Assembly: GCA_000431775.1 (NCBI GenBank)
Contig: FR888230.1
Location: 184,221-190,152, forward strand
Direction: 5' to 3'
From: Clostridium sp. CAG:413
GTDB lineage: Bacteria > Bacillota > Clostridia > Oscillospirales > Acutalibacteraceae
Length of the DNA stretch: 5,932 bases
How positions within the stretch are numbered: position 1 is the first letter of the stretch; each line of letters opens with the position of its first letter. The notes beneath the pieces were generated by a model that ran no database searches, was not told the origin of the DNA, and saw only the letters and a list, made by a program, of their open reading frames with translations. Both the position numbers and the translations under genes were made by a program. This document shows positions 5,707-5,932 of the stretch, in pieces.

Positions 5707-5932
5707 TAACAAACGGGGATTGTTTTTTTCAATCGTCGGCGCAGTTTCGCCCCCTCAAACGCCGAAATCTCGCACTTTAAAGGCTCCCTTGTGTAAAGGA
5801 TGGCAAGAGCAAGTGTAATTTTTCGGCGCATATCGTAGTGGACGGCATCCTCGACGTCACGCAAACCAATTGCAAATGCGGATTTATCACGGTAGGGGCG
5901 AACTTTGTTCGCCCGCTTAGAGCGCACAATAC
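5707..5932. other. Intergenic region with repeat-like modules, no convincing gene
   Basis: No gene is supported here. A 74-codon GTG-initiated frame on the minus strand (5927-5703) lacks a visible ribosome site, has no recognisable domain, and runs through the hairpin below. Three stretches look like pieces of short GC-rich intergenic repeats I recall from gut Clostridia: the hairpin at 5896-5914, a segment around 5835-5870 (CGTAGTGGACGGCATCCTCG and following bases), and GGCTCCCTTGTGTAAAGG at 5781-5798. The last normally has a matching second arm (GGGAGC), which is degraded here. Their identity as repeats is from memory and needs copies elsewhere in the genome to confirm. Confidence 0.45.
5896..5914. 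repeat. Perfect inverted repeat, likely a clostridial intergenic repeat element
   Basis: GGGCGAAC (5896-5903) and GTTCGCCC (5907-5914) pair perfectly over 8 bp around a TTT loop, preceded by GTAG (5892-5895: G, T, A, G). Sequences of the form TAGGGGCGAAC...GTTCGCCC occur many times in some gut Clostridia genomes to my recollection. It could be a small transposable repeat end or a bidirectional terminator stem; no T-run follows on the plus strand (CGCTTAGAG). Confidence 0.55.

Noticed and set aside
5718..5734. GATTG-T7-CAATC as a terminator
   Set aside because: The T-run lies in the loop rather than after the stem, and the stem is only 5 A/T-rich pairs; it does not have terminator form on either strand.
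5703..5927. Minus-strand 74-codon frame with a GTG start before the FliB-like gene
   Set aside because: It reads through repeat-like modules and a perfect hairpin, has no ribosome site in the visible sequence, and its end overlaps the -35 box of the downstream promoter. I could not exclude a tiny gene or a remnant.
1..5932. CRISPR array, tRNA/rRNA gene, transposase, or toxin-antitoxin pair
   Set aside because: I looked on both strands and saw no spaced direct repeats, no cloverleaf with CCA-type acceptor, no transposase motifs and no small paired toxin-antitoxin genes.

Overview
All recognisable genes in this window lie on the minus strand and are read from right to left. The base composition (GC-rich coding sequence with A/T-rich gene starts), strong AGGAG-type ribosome sites, the gene families and short GC-rich intergenic hairpins all suggest an anaerobic Bacillota (Clostridia) gut bacterium, perhaps of the Oscillospiraceae/Ruminococcaceae type. 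That placement is an inference, because the window holds no marker gene.

Layout in transcription order. Positions 5932-5707 are intergenic DNA with hairpins and sequence resembling decayed clostridial intergenic repeats; I see no convincing gene there. A good sigma-A-type promoter (TTGACT, 17 bp, TATAGT) follows at 5706-5678. It leads into a two-gene unit: a FliB-family cysteine-cluster protein (5649-4600), then a cytoplasmic GH92 alpha-mannosidase (4603-2558), joined by an ATGA overlap. The 58-bp gap after the mannosidase is the only gap of any size between genes. A second, near-consensus promoter (TTGACA, 17 bp, TAGAAT; 2561-2533) straddles the mannosidase stop codon. It appears to start a four-gene unit: a ChbG/YdjC-family carbohydrate deacetylase (2499-1597), a HAD-superfamily phosphatase (1600-989), a small ACT-domain protein of the UPF0237 family (992-723), and a UPF0210/DUF711 'PFL family' protein (708 to beyond position 1, so partial). 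The first three are joined by ATGA overlaps; the last two are 14 bp apart.

How the genes may work together. The mannosidase and the deacetylase both lack signal peptides, so both should act in the cytoplasm on imported oligosaccharides. A mannosidase that trims alpha-1,2-mannose plus an enzyme that removes an acetyl group from GlcNAc-containing oligosaccharides would suit processing of N-glycan or other mannose/GlcNAc fragments. The ACT and DUF711 proteins are a widely conserved pair of unknown function, probably with the ACT domain as the sensing or regulatory partner. The FliB-like protein beside a mannosidase, with no flagellar gene in view, is the oddest association here. I did not find a clearly new defence, mobile or RNA system; the best leads are the FliB-GH92 coupling and the two embedded promoters.
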